The notes: generated by a model not told the origin, from the letters alone. Shown: positions 17,679-29,987, numbered from the stretch's first letter. The stretch: DNA of 64,000 nucleotides from Verrucomicrobiaceae bacterium (GCA_027491155.1 JAIXWR010000018.1:1-64000), one strand, 5' to 3'. Program-made: numbers and translations.

Positions 17679-18815
17679 ATCGACACGCCGCTTTCCATCA
17701 CCGGACTCGGAGCCCTGTCAGGGCTCGGTGAAACCGTCGCGCATCATGTCGCCGCGGTCGAAGCCGGCCGCACCCACTTCCGCCCGCTGTCCGGCCTGTT
17801 AGGCCCCGGCAGCCCGCACCGCGAGCTCCCCGCGTCGTGGATCGAGCCCCGGAAACTCCTCGTCAGCCGCAAATGGGCGCCCGCCACCATGGCCGCCCTC
17901 CACGTTGCCCGCCAGGCCGTCGCCGACGCCGGCTGGTCCGCCGCCGACCTCGCGGACGCCGTGCTTTTCCTCGGCACCAGCCGCGGTACCGCCGACGGCT
18001 GGGTCGATCCCTGGCCGCAGCGCCGCGCCGTCCCGCTGATGGCCGCCAGCAACTCGCTGCACAGCGAACCCGCCGCCGCCATCAGCATCGAACTCGGGAT
18101 CCACGGCCCCTGGCAGGTCCAGGCGAGCGGATGTGCCGCCGGACTCGATGCCCTCGGCATGGCCGCCCTCTGGCTGTCCGCCGGACTCGCCCGCCGCGCC
18201 CTCGTCGTCGCCGTCGATCTGCCGCTCTCGCCCTCCTTGTTAGACAGCTACGCCGCCACCGGCATCCTTTCGAAGAACGGCCTGAACGACCCCTACTCAC
18301 CCTCCACCACCGGCATCCTCCCCGCCGAAGCCGCCGCCGCGATGACCTTGGAAGCCTCCCCTTCAAACGGCCCACGCCTGCTCGGCTACCTCGCCAATGC
18401 CGACGCTGCCGACCCCATCGGCATGCCCGTCGGCGCCCCGGGAGTCACCCGCCTGCTGGAACAGGCACGCCACACCTTCGGCCCGCCCGCCGCGCTCTGC
18501 CCCCACTCCAGCGGCACCACCTCCCACGCCACGCTCGAGCCCTCCGCCATTCTGCAAGCCCTCGGCGAAGGCACCGTCCTTTGCCCGCTCAAGCCTTTCA
18601 CCGGCCACGGCATCGGCGGCGGCGGCCTGCTCGAAACCGCCCTGCTCGCCGCCTTCCTCCGCGAACGACGCCTTCCCCCATCGCTCCCCGGCCTCACCTG
18701 CCCCCCCGGCCTGACCATGACGCCCGCCGCGCTTCCCCCGGACGCACCGGTCTTCAAACTCGCCTCCGCCCTCGGCGGAAAGAACTCCCTGATCGCCCTC
18801 CAAGCCGCGCCATGA
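17679..18815 (+). CDS. Divergent beta-ketoacyl-ACP synthase-like protein, start codon unclear
   Basis: Thiolase-fold condensing enzyme of the KAS I/II type. It opens PLSITGLGALSGLGE, matching the first strand of FabF-type enzymes. The triad residues can all be placed: Cys in QASGCAAGLDA, His in PHSSGTTSHA, and His in LKPFTGHGIGGGG. At about 378 residues it is shorter than FabF (about 410) and diverges elsewhere, so a role outside bulk fatty acid synthesis is likely. No ATG, GTG or TTG lies in frame near the expected N-terminus. ATC 17679 and ATT 17664 are the best placed codons, and the first in-frame ATG (17889) would delete the first 70 residues. The stop overlaps the next gene by ATGA. Confidence 0.72.
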   Translation: MDTPLSITGLGALSGLGETVAHHVAAVEAGRTHFRPLSGLLGPGSPHRELPASWIEPRKLLVSRKWAPATMAALHVARQAVADAGWSAADLADAVLFLGTSRGTADGWVDPWPQRRAVPLMAASNSLHSEPAAAISIELGIHGPWQVQASGCAAGLDALGMAALWLSAGLARRALVVAVDLPLSPSLLDSYAATGILSKNGLNDPYSPSTTGILPAEAAAAMTLEASPSNGPRLLGYLANADAADPIGMPVGAPGVTRLLEQARHTFGPPAALCPHSSGTTSHATLEPSAILQALGEGTVLCPLKPFTGHGIGGGGLLETALLAAFLRERRLPPSLPGLTCPPGLTMTPAALPPDAPVFKLASALGGKNSLIALQAAP

Positions 18816-19921
18816 ACGACCTCCGCCTCGAAGTCTCCGTCGACGACCAGCAGCTCCGCGTCCTCCGCGGCGGAGAACTGCTCCGGACCTTCACCATCTC
18901 GACCGCTGCCAAAGGCGTCGGCACCACGCCCGGCAGCCACCGCACACCCACCGGTCGCTTCGTCGTCGTCCAGAAGATCGGCGAGGGCATGCCGGCGGGC
19001 ACCATCTTCAAAAGCCGCGAACCCGTCGGGCATTGGCAAGCGGGCGAAGCCTGCGACCGGGACCTCGTGCTGACCCGGATCCTCCGCATCAGCGGCCTCG
19101 AAGCGGAGAACGCGAACACCTTCGACCGCTTCATCTATTTCCACGGGACCAACCGCGAGGACCTCCTCGGCACCCCCGCGAGCTGCGGCTGCATCCGGCT
19201 TTCGAACTCCGACATCATCGAACTCCACGACCTCGTCGAACCCGGCGCGGAAGTCTTCATCGCCCCGCCCGTCCGCAAGCGCGGGAAGCTGATCTTCTTC
19301 GACTGCGACTCCACCCTCTCGTCGATCGAAGGCATCGACGAACTCGCCCGGGCCCGGGGACCGGAGGTCTTCCGGCAAGTGGAGCTGCTGACGAACCGGG
19401 CGATGAACGGCGAGGTCCCGATCGCCGAGGTTTTCGGACGGCGCATGGAGATCATCCGGCCCGACCGCGCGACCGCGGACTCGGTGGCCCGGCTCTACGT
19501 CGACACCGTCGTGCCGGGGGTCGCGGAAGTCGTCGCGCGGCTCAAGTCGCAAGGCTGGACACCGGTGATCCTGTCGGGCGGCTTCGCCCCGCTGATCCAT
19601 CCGCTGGCCGAACACCTCGGCATCCACCACGTCGAAGCCGTGCCGCTCCACTTCCACGAGGACGGGTCCTACGCGGGCTATGGCAGCGACTACCCCACCA
19701 CCTACAACGGGGGAAAGCCCGAGATCATCCGCCAGTGGAAAGCGGCCATCCACCCGCAGTCGGTGGTCATGGTGGGCGACGGTGTCTCGGACCTCGAAAG
19801 CAAGCCGGAGGTCGATCTCTTCATCGGCTTCGGCGGGGTGGTGGCCCGCGAGGCGGTCCGCAAGGGTGCGGATCTTTGGCTCGAGAGCATGAATGATTGG
19901 CCGGATCTCGACCTGCCCTGA
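18812..19921 (+). CDS. Fusion of an L,D-transpeptidase (YkuD) domain and a SerB-like HAD phosphatase
   Basis: A single 369-residue reading frame with two enzymes. Residues 1-153 are a YkuD-type L,D-transpeptidase: RTPTGRFVVVQK, then FHGTN (H111) and SCGCIRLSN with catalytic Cys127 and the conserved Arg. Such domains cross-link peptidoglycan or attach proteins to it. Residues 159-369 are a phosphoserine-phosphatase-like HAD domain: motif I FFDCDSTLS (D164, D166), motif II ILSGGFAPLI, motif III MVGDGVSDLESKPEVD. There is no signal peptide, so the transpeptidase would sit in the cytoplasm unless exported otherwise. I see no stop or frameshift between the halves. Translational coupling (ATGA) to the ketoacyl-synthase-like gene suggests shared function. 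Confidence 0.85.
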   Translation: MNDLRLEVSVDDQQLRVLRGGELLRTFTISTAAKGVGTTPGSHRTPTGRFVVVQKIGEGMPAGTIFKSREPVGHWQAGEACDRDLVLTRILRISGLEAENANTFDRFIYFHGTNREDLLGTPASCGCIRLSNSDIIELHDLVEPGAEVFIAPPVRKRGKLIFFDCDSTLSSIEGIDELARARGPEVFRQVELLTNRAMNGEVPIAEVFGRRMEIIRPDRATADSVARLYVDTVVPGVAEVVARLKSQGWTPVILSGGFAPLIHPLAEHLGIHHVEAVPLHFHEDGSYAGYGSDYPTTYNGGKPEIIRQWKAAIHPQSVVMVGDGVSDLESKPEVDLFIGFGGVVAREAVRKGADLWLESMNDWPDLDLP

Positions 19922-20290
19922 ACAAATCGAAAATTCCGGTAAACCGGATGCCCCATCGGGACATATCGCGATTTCCCCGACGCCCCAACCCGGCAGTCCT
20001 TGCGAAACAATTAAAGCAAAGGACAACACCTTTGCCTAATCTCCACGAGACATCACATGACTCGAAGAGCAATTTGGCGCACCCCCGCAAGAAGCTTCTC
20101 CCGTTTCCAGCCCGGATCGCAATCACGGACCCGATCCCATTGAAATCCAATCAACACCGAAGACCACACCCGACTGCACGACGGGCAAATCAAACCCTTT
20201 ATCGTAAATCCACGCAGATATGGACATTCACGATTGGACCATGAGTTTGGACTTGCCTCCACCTCATGCGGTCATTAGCTCTCGGGTGTC
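19922..20290. other. 369-bp gene-free region, lower GC than its surroundings
   Basis: No credible ORF, RNA gene or long repeat is visible. Base composition is clearly more AT-rich than neighbouring genes. The last 40 bp hold a promoter-like pair (see 20253). The upstream part could harbour a regulator site or small RNA, but I see no hairpin with a T-run. Confidence 0.5.
20253..20281 (+). promoter_or_regulatory. Putative promoter of the HTH/coiled-coil protein gene
   Basis: TTGCCT (20253-20258), exactly 17 nt, TAGCTC (20276-20281), then 9 nt to the ATG at 20291. Near-leaderless layout as at ftsY and tgt. Confidence 0.45.
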
Positions 20291-20626
20291 ATGAGCAACT
20301 CCAACATCAATGCGGCGAAAGGCCGACGGTACACCAACAAGGAAAAGGCGGACATCATCGCATTTGTCGACAAGGTGAACGCGGACAAAGGACGCGGCGG
20401 ACAAAGCGCCGCTTCCAAGAAATACAAGATCTCCCCTCTCACGATCTCGAGCTGGATCCGCGCCGGTGTCGGCGGCGGAGCCGCGGTGGCTTCCGGCGGC
20501 AAGGTGGCCGGACCGATCGGCAAGAAGCTGTCGCAGCTTCAGATGCTGCACGACCAGATCGCCCGCACGGAGAAGGAACTCGCCAAGATGAAGGCCCAGT
20601 TCAACGCCCTCAAGGCGGCCCTCTGA
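20291..20626 (+). CDS. Small HTH plus coiled-coil protein, possible DNA-binding protein
   Basis: 111 residues, strongly basic, of unknown function. Residues 11-57 (GRRYTNKEKADIIAF, then GQSAASKKYKISPLTISSWI) look like the helix-turn-helix of IS3/IS911-type transposase OrfA or of Psq/MerR-like folds. A glycine/alanine-rich hinge (58-75) follows. The last 33 residues (KKLSQLQMLHDQIARTEKEL onward) form a heptad-like coiled coil suited to oligomerisation. The gene stands alone with its own promoter and a strong terminator, and no transposase OrfB follows. I infer a domesticated or independent nucleoid-type DNA-binding protein. This is unproven. Confidence 0.7.
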   Translation: MSNSNINAAKGRRYTNKEKADIIAFVDKVNADKGRGGQSAASKKYKISPLTISSWIRAGVGGGAAVASGGKVAGPIGKKLSQLQMLHDQIARTEKELAKMKAQFNALKAAL

Positions 20627-20653
20627 GAGACTCCCGACCCTTCTTGAATCCCG

Positions 20654-20690
20654 CGCCCGTCTTTCCCCGGGGAAGACGGGCGTCCTTTTG
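20654..20690 (+). terminator. Rho-independent terminator
   Basis: 10-bp perfect stem CGCCCGTCTT (20654-20663)/AAGACGGGCG (20673-20682) with a GC-rich loop, followed by TCCTTTTG. It ends the small HTH gene 27 bp past its stop codon. Confidence 0.9.
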
Positions 20691-20709
20691 TTCCGGCAGC
20701 AGGCGGCCG

Positions 20710-21219
20710 TCACGGAAACGCCTGGTCCGGGTGGACGTCGAGCTGAACGTCCTTCCAAAGGATATCCTCGCCTTCGAACACGAAGCGACCGTGAAAGGTC
20801 CGCCCGTCGAGCAGATGGGGCAGCCAGTCGATATCGTCCTTCCACATCCGGTCATACGGGATGTCGCCGAGGCGGCACCACAAGGGCTTGGCTTCCTCGG
20901 TCTCCACCGGCCGGCCCTCGAAAGCGCGGGCGAGGAAGACATGGCAAAGGATGTCCGGGATGTCGGACATGGCGAAACGGAGCTCGCCCATCTTGACCGG
21001 CCGCAGCGCGGTGATGCCCAGCTCCTCGCGGGTCTCCCGCACCGCGCATTCCAGCGGCGTCTCGCCGGGATCGATCTTGCCGCCGGGACCGTTGATCTTC
21101 CCCGCGCCGATGCCGCGCTTCTTTTCCATCAGCAGGATTTCGCCGTCGCGGACGATGAAAAGCAAAGTGGCGTGAATCCCGGCCCGCCAGCTGGCCCAAT
21201 CGATCGGCGATGGAGTCAT
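20710..21219 (-). CDS. Nudix hydrolase, 8-oxo-dGTP diphosphatase type
   Basis: 169 residues with a complete Nudix box, GGKIDPGETPLECAVRETRE followed by ELGI (about residues 46-69), the Mg2+-binding helix of the family. The preceding GIGAGKINGPGG and the later MWKDDIDWLPHLLDG resemble MTH1-type 8-oxo-dGTP diphosphatases, which sanitise oxidised nucleotides. That substrate is inferred by resemblance only. It lies 13 bp after the preceding small gene on the same strand, so the two may be transcribed together downstream of gcvP. Confidence 0.88.
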   Translation of the reverse strand: MTPSPIDWASWRAGIHATLLFIVRDGEILLMEKKRGIGAGKINGPGGKIDPGETPLECAVRETREELGITALRPVKMGELRFAMSDIPDILCHVFLARAFEGRPVETEEAKPLWCRLGDIPYDRMWKDDIDWLPHLLDGRTFHGRFVFEGEDILWKDVQLDVHPDQAFP

Positions 21220-21232
21220 GCCCCGGAAACAA

Positions 21233-21556
21233 TCACCTCGAGGCTCGCAGGAAAAGCACCTTGTCCCGCGGAATCCAGTTCTCGTAGGTGCCGTCCTTGA
21301 GGATCACCCAATCGCCTTCCATCGAAACCAGCACGCCCTCGACCGTGCCTTCCGGTGTGTAGCCGGTCTTCCTCATCGCCTCCGTGCCGTGAACGGGTGC
21401 CCGGTCGGACGACGGGTCCAGCATCACGAGGCAACGCAAGCCGACCGGTGGAGCCCCCGCAACCGGGGCATCGGGTTGCTTCGCCTTGACCTTGAGCGTA
21501 ACCGACACGGCGGCGATCAGGATCCCGGCAACCAGTGCAATTTTCGGTTTGGTCAT
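21233..21556 (-). CDS. Small membrane-anchored protein of unknown function
   Basis: 107 residues from ATG 21556. An N-terminal hydrophobic helix (KIALVAGILIAAVSVTL, about residues 4-20) acts as a signal anchor. A Pro/Ala linker is followed by a small beta domain (LRCLVMLDP, EGTVEGVLVSMEGDWVILKDG) that ends with WIPRDKVLFLRAS. The C-terminal part looks like a short SH3/KOW-like barrel, but I cannot assign a family. It lies between gcvP and the Nudix gene. Confidence 0.6.
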   Translation of the reverse strand: MTKPKIALVAGILIAAVSVTLKVKAKQPDAPVAGAPPVGLRCLVMLDPSSDRAPVHGTEAMRKTGYTPEGTVEGVLVSMEGDWVILKDGTYENWIPRDKVLFLRASR

Positions 21557-21629
21557 CCTCAAGCCCTATCTGCGGCCGCAGAAAATGGCAATGCGCAAAA
21601 GAATCGGGCGCCACGGCCAGGCGGCCCCG

Positions 21630-24467
<2,838 letters not shown>

Positions 24468-24518
24468 GGCAATGGGGGCCGTCCGGGAAATCGGGGAACG
24501 AAAGACGGCCGCGCGCCT

Positions 24519-24546
24519 TGAATAGTGGAATTCCCCCGCCGCGCAA
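24519..24546 (-). promoter_or_regulatory. Putative gcvP promoter
   Basis: On the minus strand TTGCGC (24541-24546), a 16-nt spacer and TATTCA (24519-24524). It predicts a leader of about 45 nt, longer than most in this window. Confidence 0.3.
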
Positions 24547-24700
24547 TCCCGGCGGTCGTTTCCGTCACGGGAATCGGCTTTTTTTGACCGAAAGGGGCGT
24601 CCGCTTTGCGGCTCCCGGCCAAGGACGACCGCGCCGCCGCATGCCCCTGCCCGATGCTGCTTCGGGGATGCCATGAGCTTGGCCCGTGAAGGCCGCATCC

Positions 24701-27700
24701 TCACACCTCGTCCTTGGCCAGCCAGCGGAAGGAAACCACGCGGAACCTCCTCCCGAAGTCCACTCCCGCCGGCCCCGCCACGGGGTTGAGCCCGGCTTGA
24801 TCCGGATCCACGGGATCGGGGAAGCGCTGCACGACGGCCTCGCACCAGGCCTTGGCGAGGACGGATCCGTCGCTGTCGCGGGACTCGCCGTAGGAGCGGA
24901 TCACGAAGCTGTCGGAGCGGGCCCTCAGGCTCGACCCCAGCACCTGGAGGATGTCGCCCTGCGTCAGGTGTCCGGGAATTCCCCAGGCGGTCGTGGCCGG
25001 CAGCAGCGTCTGGTCCAGCCGGGTCGAGTCGGCGATGTTGTTGAAGCTGACATCCGGAAGATCGGAGCGGTTGTCCAAGGGATACTCCCCCTCGAGCGCG
25101 GAGTTGATCCCCGCCGCGTCGATCGCCGCCTGGACGGCCCCCTTGCGGCCGCTGTCGTCGTTGCGCAGGCGGCGGTTCACGAAGTCGGAGAGGCCGAAGA
25201 ACGGAGCCCGCCGTTTCACCTCCGCCACGAGCTGTTCCGCCAGGCGGTCGATCTCCTCGTCGCTCAGGCTGCGGAACCCGTTCCACACCGCCGGATCGGC
25301 CGCGCCGCCGCCTTTCGACTCCCCGCCTTCGGGATCGAGCAGCCGGGGGAAAGCGGTCGCGGACTCCGAGCCGAATCCGGTATCGCGGGTCGAGCCCAGC
25401 AGCGCCTTCCATGCCTCCTTGCTGACGGAGTGCACGTTGAATCCCCCCTCTAGGCTCAGGCGGGCCGCGGACCGGTGGAAATCGCCGATGTCCGCCCCGG
25501 CCGTGCCATCCCGCGAGAAGCACCCGATCCGCCCGTTGGGGAGCGGCCGGCCGACGGGATCCGCGAAGAACGCCTGCTTGGCCGCGGCCGATCCGGTGGA
25601 GAGGAAAAACGGATCCCAGAGCGTGTGGTTGAGCTCGTAGCTGAGGTCGTGGACCACGTTGTTGGCGACCGGCTTCTCGAACAGGATCTGGCGGGTCAGC
25701 ATCGCCCAATAGCCGCTGTTGCCCTGCCCCTCCGCCCAGCCGTAGGCGGCCGAATTCCAGCCGCCCTGGTCGCTGTTGCGCGCGGTGTTGAGCGGCGGGC
25801 TGGTCCCGGTCCGCGGCACCCGCGGATCGGCGAGGGAATTCCCGATCGCATAGCTCGGATGCCACCCGAACTCGGACACCTTCAGATGCCTCAGGTATCC
25901 CAGGGACGGGATTCCGGTCTCCTGCCGGGGGACTTCGAACAGCACCAGCGAGTCCGGTCCTTCCTGCGGCGGGCCGAACGGGAACCCCAGCATTTTCCCC
26001 TTGGCCGGGCGGGGTGCCAGATCATTCCAGGAGACCGCCTCGTCGAAGGAATCCCGGGTGTAGACTCCATAGAAGTAGGGAGGCTCGTTGCTCAGGTTTT
26101 CCCACGGGGTCCGGCAGAAGTAAGCCGCCCGGGGATTCCAGTTCGCGATCGCCGCCGATTGGAGGTGCCGCGGATGCGCGCCGAGCCGGCCGGATGCCAG
26201 CACGTTGGAGGGATGCTCCCGCCACCAGCGGAGACGGGAGCCGTCGCGGGTGCGGACATCGGGAACGGCCGTCGCGGGAAGCACCGCCGTGGAGTTCGCC
26301 AGCCGGTGCACCGGCACTTCGGTGCTCGAAAGCCATTGCACCGGCAGCTCGTCGCCGCCGCCCGCCTGGGCCGAGGTGTTCGCGTAAACGATCGCCGGCA
26401 AGCTGTCGAAAGCCACATCGGTCAACACCCCGCCGCCGGCCCGCTTGAGGGCCATCAGGTAGTTGTCCGAGCCGGACCCGTAGCCCGGCTTGGGATACTC
26501 GATGAAGGTCGAGGGAGCCTGCGAATGCTTCCGCTCCATGTCCTGGTAATAGTAGCGCGACGGATCGGGCGCGACGGACGGCGACAGGAGGTTGCCGCCG
26601 ACCGCATCCAGTTCGTAGCGTCCGCTTCCCGACGGGCTGAAGACGACCGTCTCGCCGGGAGCCAGGGTCACCGCGGGCAGGGACCACACGGTGGTTCCCT
26701 GGTACTGCCGCGGGTGCCGGTTGCCGCTCACCGATCCGCGTCCGAAGGGGATCCCCTCGTCGCGGATCGACCCGTCGGCCCGCTTGAGCCGGACCTGCTT
26801 GTTGCCGTTGACGAAAATCATGGCCGCGGTCGCAGGCACCTTCAGCCCGATGTTGTAGGGATTCCACAGGGCCACCCGCGGATAGAGGCAAAGCCGGAGG
26901 ACCCACTGGGTGCCGCTGCCGGATCCCTCGGGATAAGTACCAAGGTTGTAGTAGATCGACCCCTCGATCATGACCGGAGCAAGGTTCGGCTGGTCGGGCG
27001 GGAGGAAGGAGGCCGGGCTCATGTTCGCCTTGTCGTAAACGTTCACGCCGTCGTTCAGGGAGGCGAGCAGCGCGCTGTCGCGCAGCGGCGCGGGTGCGAC
27101 CATTTCGGCATCCCGCTGGCCGAAGGGCGTCCTGTCGGCGAGCTGGCTCCAGCGCCGGACGAGGCCGAAGCTGGGCGCGATCTCGCGGTAGCGCTGGGCA
27201 TTCCAGACCAGACCCTCGTCCCTTGCCGTCTGGGCATTGGCGGGTCCGGCCATCCGGTCGGTGTCGGCAAGGCCGGGCGATATCGTCCTGCCTCCCGCGG
27301 CCAGCGGCGCAATCGTTCCGCTTCCCTGAAGGTAGGCGCTCAGGTCGCGCTGCAAGCCGCCGTCGCGGACATTCGCCAGCACCGAGCGGGAGTAAACGGT
27401 GAGGTCGTGGAAATGACGCGCGGTCCCGTCTTCGGCCACATCGTCGAGCAGGTCGAGCGTCGGGTAGCTGACAACGCGCCCCGCTTCATCCGCGTCGATC
27501 CTGCCGAAGCGGCCGGCCAATTCCTCCTCCGCATCCTGGGCGTGAACCATGCGCTCCAGGCCGCCGGCACCGGTGCCGAGATCCTTTTCGCGATGGGCAT
27601 CGGCCAAGGCCACGTTCGCCTTCACGCCCAGGTCGCCGACCCAGTAGGCGTAGGACCCGGCGGCGGCGGACGCGGAAGAAGTTCCCAGGGCGACCCGCTT

Positions 27701-28285
27701 GACCTCGACCCGGGCCGCGGGATCCGCGACCGATCCTCCGCCGACCATCACGACCGCCTCCTCCCCGAGTTCCGCGCTCCGGGCATCGAGCCAATCCGGC
27801 GACCGCCGTCCGCGCCCGCGGCTGCCTTCGTTTCCGCTGACGAGGAAGTTCTCGACCTCATCGCGTGCCTGCCAGTTGCCGCTGCTCCGCCGGTCGCGCA
27901 GCCCGCCGGCATTGTCGTCCCGCTGCCAGGGGCTTTTCCCGTCGCTCCACTGCGTCGACCAGACCGCGGTCCAATGGGGATGCCTCACGCCGTCCATCGC
28001 GGGAGAGACGGGATCCGCGTCCAGCACTCCCGCCGCCGCCGATACCTTCCGGTCCGGACCCAGCGCCCGCTGCATCTCCCCCATCGCGATCACCAGCCCG
28101 AGCCGTGCATTCGCCCGGGCCTCCTGCATCGCCAGGCCCGCCTGCGAGGTCCGCAGGGCGACCGACGAAAGGGAAAGCAGGCCGACGGACAGGACGACCA
28201 GCAGGAGCAGCAGCGAGACCGTCACCACGAGGGCAAAGCCTCCCGTCGCCGGAACACGCCTGACGTGACCAATCGGTGAATGCAC
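24701..28285 (-). CDS. Verru_Chthon cassette protein A-type prepilin-like protein
   Basis: A 1194-residue secreted giant with a type IV prepilin-like N-terminus: [18 protein letters not shown], then [15 protein letters not shown], without the usual Glu5. A long extracellular region follows with [52 protein letters not shown] and the ending [11 protein letters not shown]. This layout matches the Verru_Chthon cassette A proteins, confined to Verrucomicrobia and usually found with pilin-like B, C and D genes. No B, C or D partner is visible here. The GTG start at 28285 sits just before the prepilin leader; an upstream TTG at 28336 is less likely. It separates gcvH from gcvP. Confidence 0.8.
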   Translation of the reverse strand: MHSPIGHVRRVPATGGFALVVTVSLLLLLVVLSVGLLSLSSVALRTSQAGLAMQEARANARLGLVIAMGEMQRALGPDRKVSAAAGVLDADPVSPAMDGVRHPHWTAVWSTQWSDGKSPWQRDDNAGGLRDRRSSGNWQARDEVENFLVSGNEGSRGRGRRSPDWLDARSAELGEEAVVMVGGGSVADPAARVEVKRVALGTSSASAAAGSYAYWVGDLGVKANVALADAHREKDLGTGAGGLERMVHAQDAEEELAGRFGRIDADEAGRVVSYPTLDLLDDVAEDGTARHFHDLTVYSRSVLANVRDGGLQRDLSAYLQGSGTIAPLAAGGRTISPGLADTDRMAGPANAQTARDEGLVWNAQRYREIAPSFGLVRRWSQLADRTPFGQRDAEMVAPAPLRDSALLASLNDGVNVYDKANMSPASFLPPDQPNLAPVMIEGSIYYNLGTYPEGSGSGTQWVLRLCLYPRVALWNPYNIGLKVPATAAMIFVNGNKQVRLKRADGSIRDEGIPFGRGSVSGNRHPRQYQGTTVWSLPAVTLAPGETVVFSPSGSGRYELDAVGGNLLSPSVAPDPSRYYYQDMERKHSQAPSTFIEYPKPGYGSGSDNYLMALKRAGGGVLTDVAFDSLPAIVYANTSAQAGGGDELPVQWLSSTEVPVHRLANSTAVLPATAVPDVRTRDGSRLRWWREHPSNVLASGRLGAHPRHLQSAAIANWNPRAAYFCRTPWENLSNEPPYFYGVYTRDSFDEAVSWNDLAPRPAKGKMLGFPFGPPQEGPDSLVLFEVPRQETGIPSLGYLRHLKVSEFGWHPSYAIGNSLADPRVPRTGTSPPLNTARNSDQGGWNSAAYGWAEGQGNSGYWAMLTRQILFEKPVANNVVHDLSYELNHTLWDPFFLSTGSAAAKQAFFADPVGRPLPNGRIGCFSRDGTAGADIGDFHRSAARLSLEGGFNVHSVSKEAWKALLGSTRDTGFGSESATAFPRLLDPEGGESKGGGAADPAVWNGFRSLSDEEIDRLAEQLVAEVKRRAPFFGLSDFVNRRLRNDDSGRKGAVQAAIDAAGINSALEGEYPLDNRSDLPDVSFNNIADSTRLDQTLLPATTAWGIPGHLTQGDILQVLGSSLRARSDSFVIRSYGESRDSDGSVLAKAWCEAVVQRFPDPVDPDQAGLNPVAGPAGVDFGRRFRVVSFRWLAKDEV

Positions 28286-28443
28286 GGTGGGTTTTAGGAT
28301 GGAGCCGCCTTCGCCCGCCGCGATTCCCGGCGCCAAGGAACCGGCAAGACGTTGAAGACCAGCTTGATTCCCACGCTAGCCGGACCGCTCTGCCGGCCAA
28401 GAGAATTCAGAGGCCCGCGTCCCGCGCCCTCGATCCGCCGCAC

Positions 28444-28476
28444 GAAAAAGCCCCGTTCCTCGCGGGAAACGGGGCT
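28444..28476 (-). terminator. Rho-independent terminator after gcvH
   Basis: Read on the minus strand: AGCCCCGTT, a loop, AACGGGGCT, then TTTTTC. The 9-bp stem occupies 28468-28476 and 28449-28457. It lies 26 bp past the gcvH stop codon and separates gcvH from the cassette A gene. Confidence 0.88.
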
Positions 28477-28501
28477 CGAAAAAACCGGAACACCGGAAGC
28501 T

Positions 28502-28879
28502 TCAGCCGATCATCGACTCGTAGCCGGCCGCATCCAGCAGCGTGTCGAGCTGACCCGCGTCCTTGATCTTCAACTTGAAGATCCAGCCCTTGCCGTAGGG
28601 ATCGGTGTTGACCAGCGAGGGATCGGCTTCGACCGCGGGATTGACCTCCACCACCTCGCCGGAGACCGGCGCGTAGATGTCGCTGGCGGCCTTGACCGAC
28701 TCGACCACGGCGGTCGGATCGCCCACGTCGACCGTCTTGCCAAGCGCCGGGAGTTCGACGAAGACCACGTCGGTCAGCTCTTCCTGGGCGTGGTCGGAAA
28801 TACCGACGGTGGCGGTGTCGCCCTCGACGAGGACCCACTCGTGGGAGGCGTTGTAACGGAGGTTTTGCGGTACGTTCAT
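28502..28879 (-). CDS. gcvH: Glycine cleavage system H protein
   Basis: Lipoyl carrier that shuttles the aminomethyl intermediate between GcvP, GcvT and the L protein. 125 residues, normal length. The lipoylation site is Lys63 in VESVKAASDIYAPVSG, followed by GEVVEVNPAVEADPSLVN and the C-terminal GWIFKLKIKD. Thirteen base pairs separate it from gcvT, so a gcvT-gcvH operon ending at the downstream terminator is likely. Confidence 0.98.
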   Translation of the reverse strand: MNVPQNLRYNASHEWVLVEGDTATVGISDHAQEELTDVVFVELPALGKTVDVGDPTAVVESVKAASDIYAPVSGEVVEVNPAVEADPSLVNTDPYGKGWIFKLKIKDAGQLDTLLDAAGYESMIG

Positions 28880-28892
28880 CGGGGATGGGAGT

Positions 28893-29987
28893 TTATGCTT
28901 TCGCGGCGGCGGGCTTGTAAAACGGTTTCTTCACGACCTTCGCGGGGAAGAGGCGGCCGCGGACGTCGACCTGCAGTGCGGTGCCCGGCTTCGCCAGCGC
29001 GGCCGGCACGTAGGCCATGGCGATGCCTTTTCCGGTGCTCGGCGAAAGGACACCGGAAGAGAGTTCCGACACCACGTTCCCGGCGGCATCGAGCAGCGGA
29101 TAGTGGGCCCGCGGCGGCGCCCCTTTGTCGGTGTATTCCAGCGCGGCGAGCTTCAGCGCCGGGCCATCCGCCTTCTGCTTCGCCAGCACCTCGCGGCCGA
29201 TGAAGTCGCCCTTGTCGAGATCGACGAAAAACCCGAGGCCCGCCTCGATCGGAGTGCGCTCCGGCGAAAGATCGTTGCCATTGAGCGGATAGCACATTTC
29301 CAAGCGCAGCGTGTCGCGCGCGCCCAGCCCGCAGGCCTTGGCTCCCGCCGCGATGAACTTCTCAAACCACGCCTCGCCCTCTCCGGCGGCACAGAAAAAC
29401 TCGAAGCCGTCCTCGCCGGTGTAGCCCGTGCGGCAGACCACCACCTCGCCGCCGCCGGCCGCGATGCGGGCGATCCCGTTGCGCGGCGGCAGCCCGTGGC
29501 CCGGAAGCGCCTTCGCGAAGACCGCCGCCGATTCCGGTCCTTGCACCGCCATCCCGGCCCACAGCGCGCTTTCATTGGAGAAAGCCACGTCCTCCGGCTG
29601 GTGCTTGGCCATCCACGCGAAGTCCTTGTCGATCATCGACGCGTTCACCACCAGGAAGAACGCGTCTTCCGCGGTCCGGTAGACGATCAGGTCGTCGATC
29701 ACCCCGCCGCGTTCGTTGAGCAGGAAAGAATACTGGCCCTGTCCGGCTTCCAGCTTGGCGACGTTGTTGGCGAGCATCCGGTTGAGCCAGTCGAGCGCAC
29801 CGGGACCGCTGACGATGAACTGCCCCATGTGCGAGATGTCGAAGATCCCTGCGGCCGTGCGCACCGCGGCGTGCTCGTCCATGATGGAGGTGTACTGGAC
29901 CGGCATGTTCCACCCGGCGAAGGGCACCATGCGGGCGCCGAGTCGGAGGTGGAGCGCTTCCAAGGGACTGCTCTGGATGGTGCTCAC
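28893..29987 (-). CDS. gcvT: Glycine cleavage system T protein (aminomethyltransferase)
   Basis: Transfers the one-carbon unit from aminomethyl-lipoyl GcvH to tetrahydrofolate and releases ammonia. 364 residues. The folate-binding region is seen in MVPFAGWNMPVQY, FDISHMGQFIVSGPGALDWL and CRTGYTGEDGFEFF; the C-terminal barrel carries FIGREVLAKQK and a KPFYKP ending. Start is GTG at 29987, right behind a TTGACA-N17-CAGGCT promoter, so the mRNA leader would be only a few nucleotides. This leaves no space for a glycine riboswitch. Confidence 0.97.
   Translation of the reverse strand: MSTIQSSPLEALHLRLGARMVPFAGWNMPVQYTSIMDEHAAVRTAAGIFDISHMGQFIVSGPGALDWLNRMLANNVAKLEAGQGQYSFLLNERGGVIDDLIVYRTAEDAFFLVVNASMIDKDFAWMAKHQPEDVAFSNESALWAGMAVQGPESAAVFAKALPGHGLPPRNGIARIAAGGGEVVVCRTGYTGEDGFEFFCAAGEGEAWFEKFIAAGAKACGLGARDTLRLEMCYPLNGNDLSPERTPIEAGLGFFVDLDKGDFIGREVLAKQKADGPALKLAALEYTDKGAPPRAHYPLLDAAGNVVSELSSGVLSPSTGKGIAMAYVPAALAKPGTALQVDVRGRLFPAKVVKKPFYKPAAAKA

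Noticed and set aside
20291-20626. IS3-type transposase OrfA
   Set aside because: No OrfB, no terminal inverted repeats or target duplication; the coiled-coil C-terminus and own terminator suggest a cellular gene.
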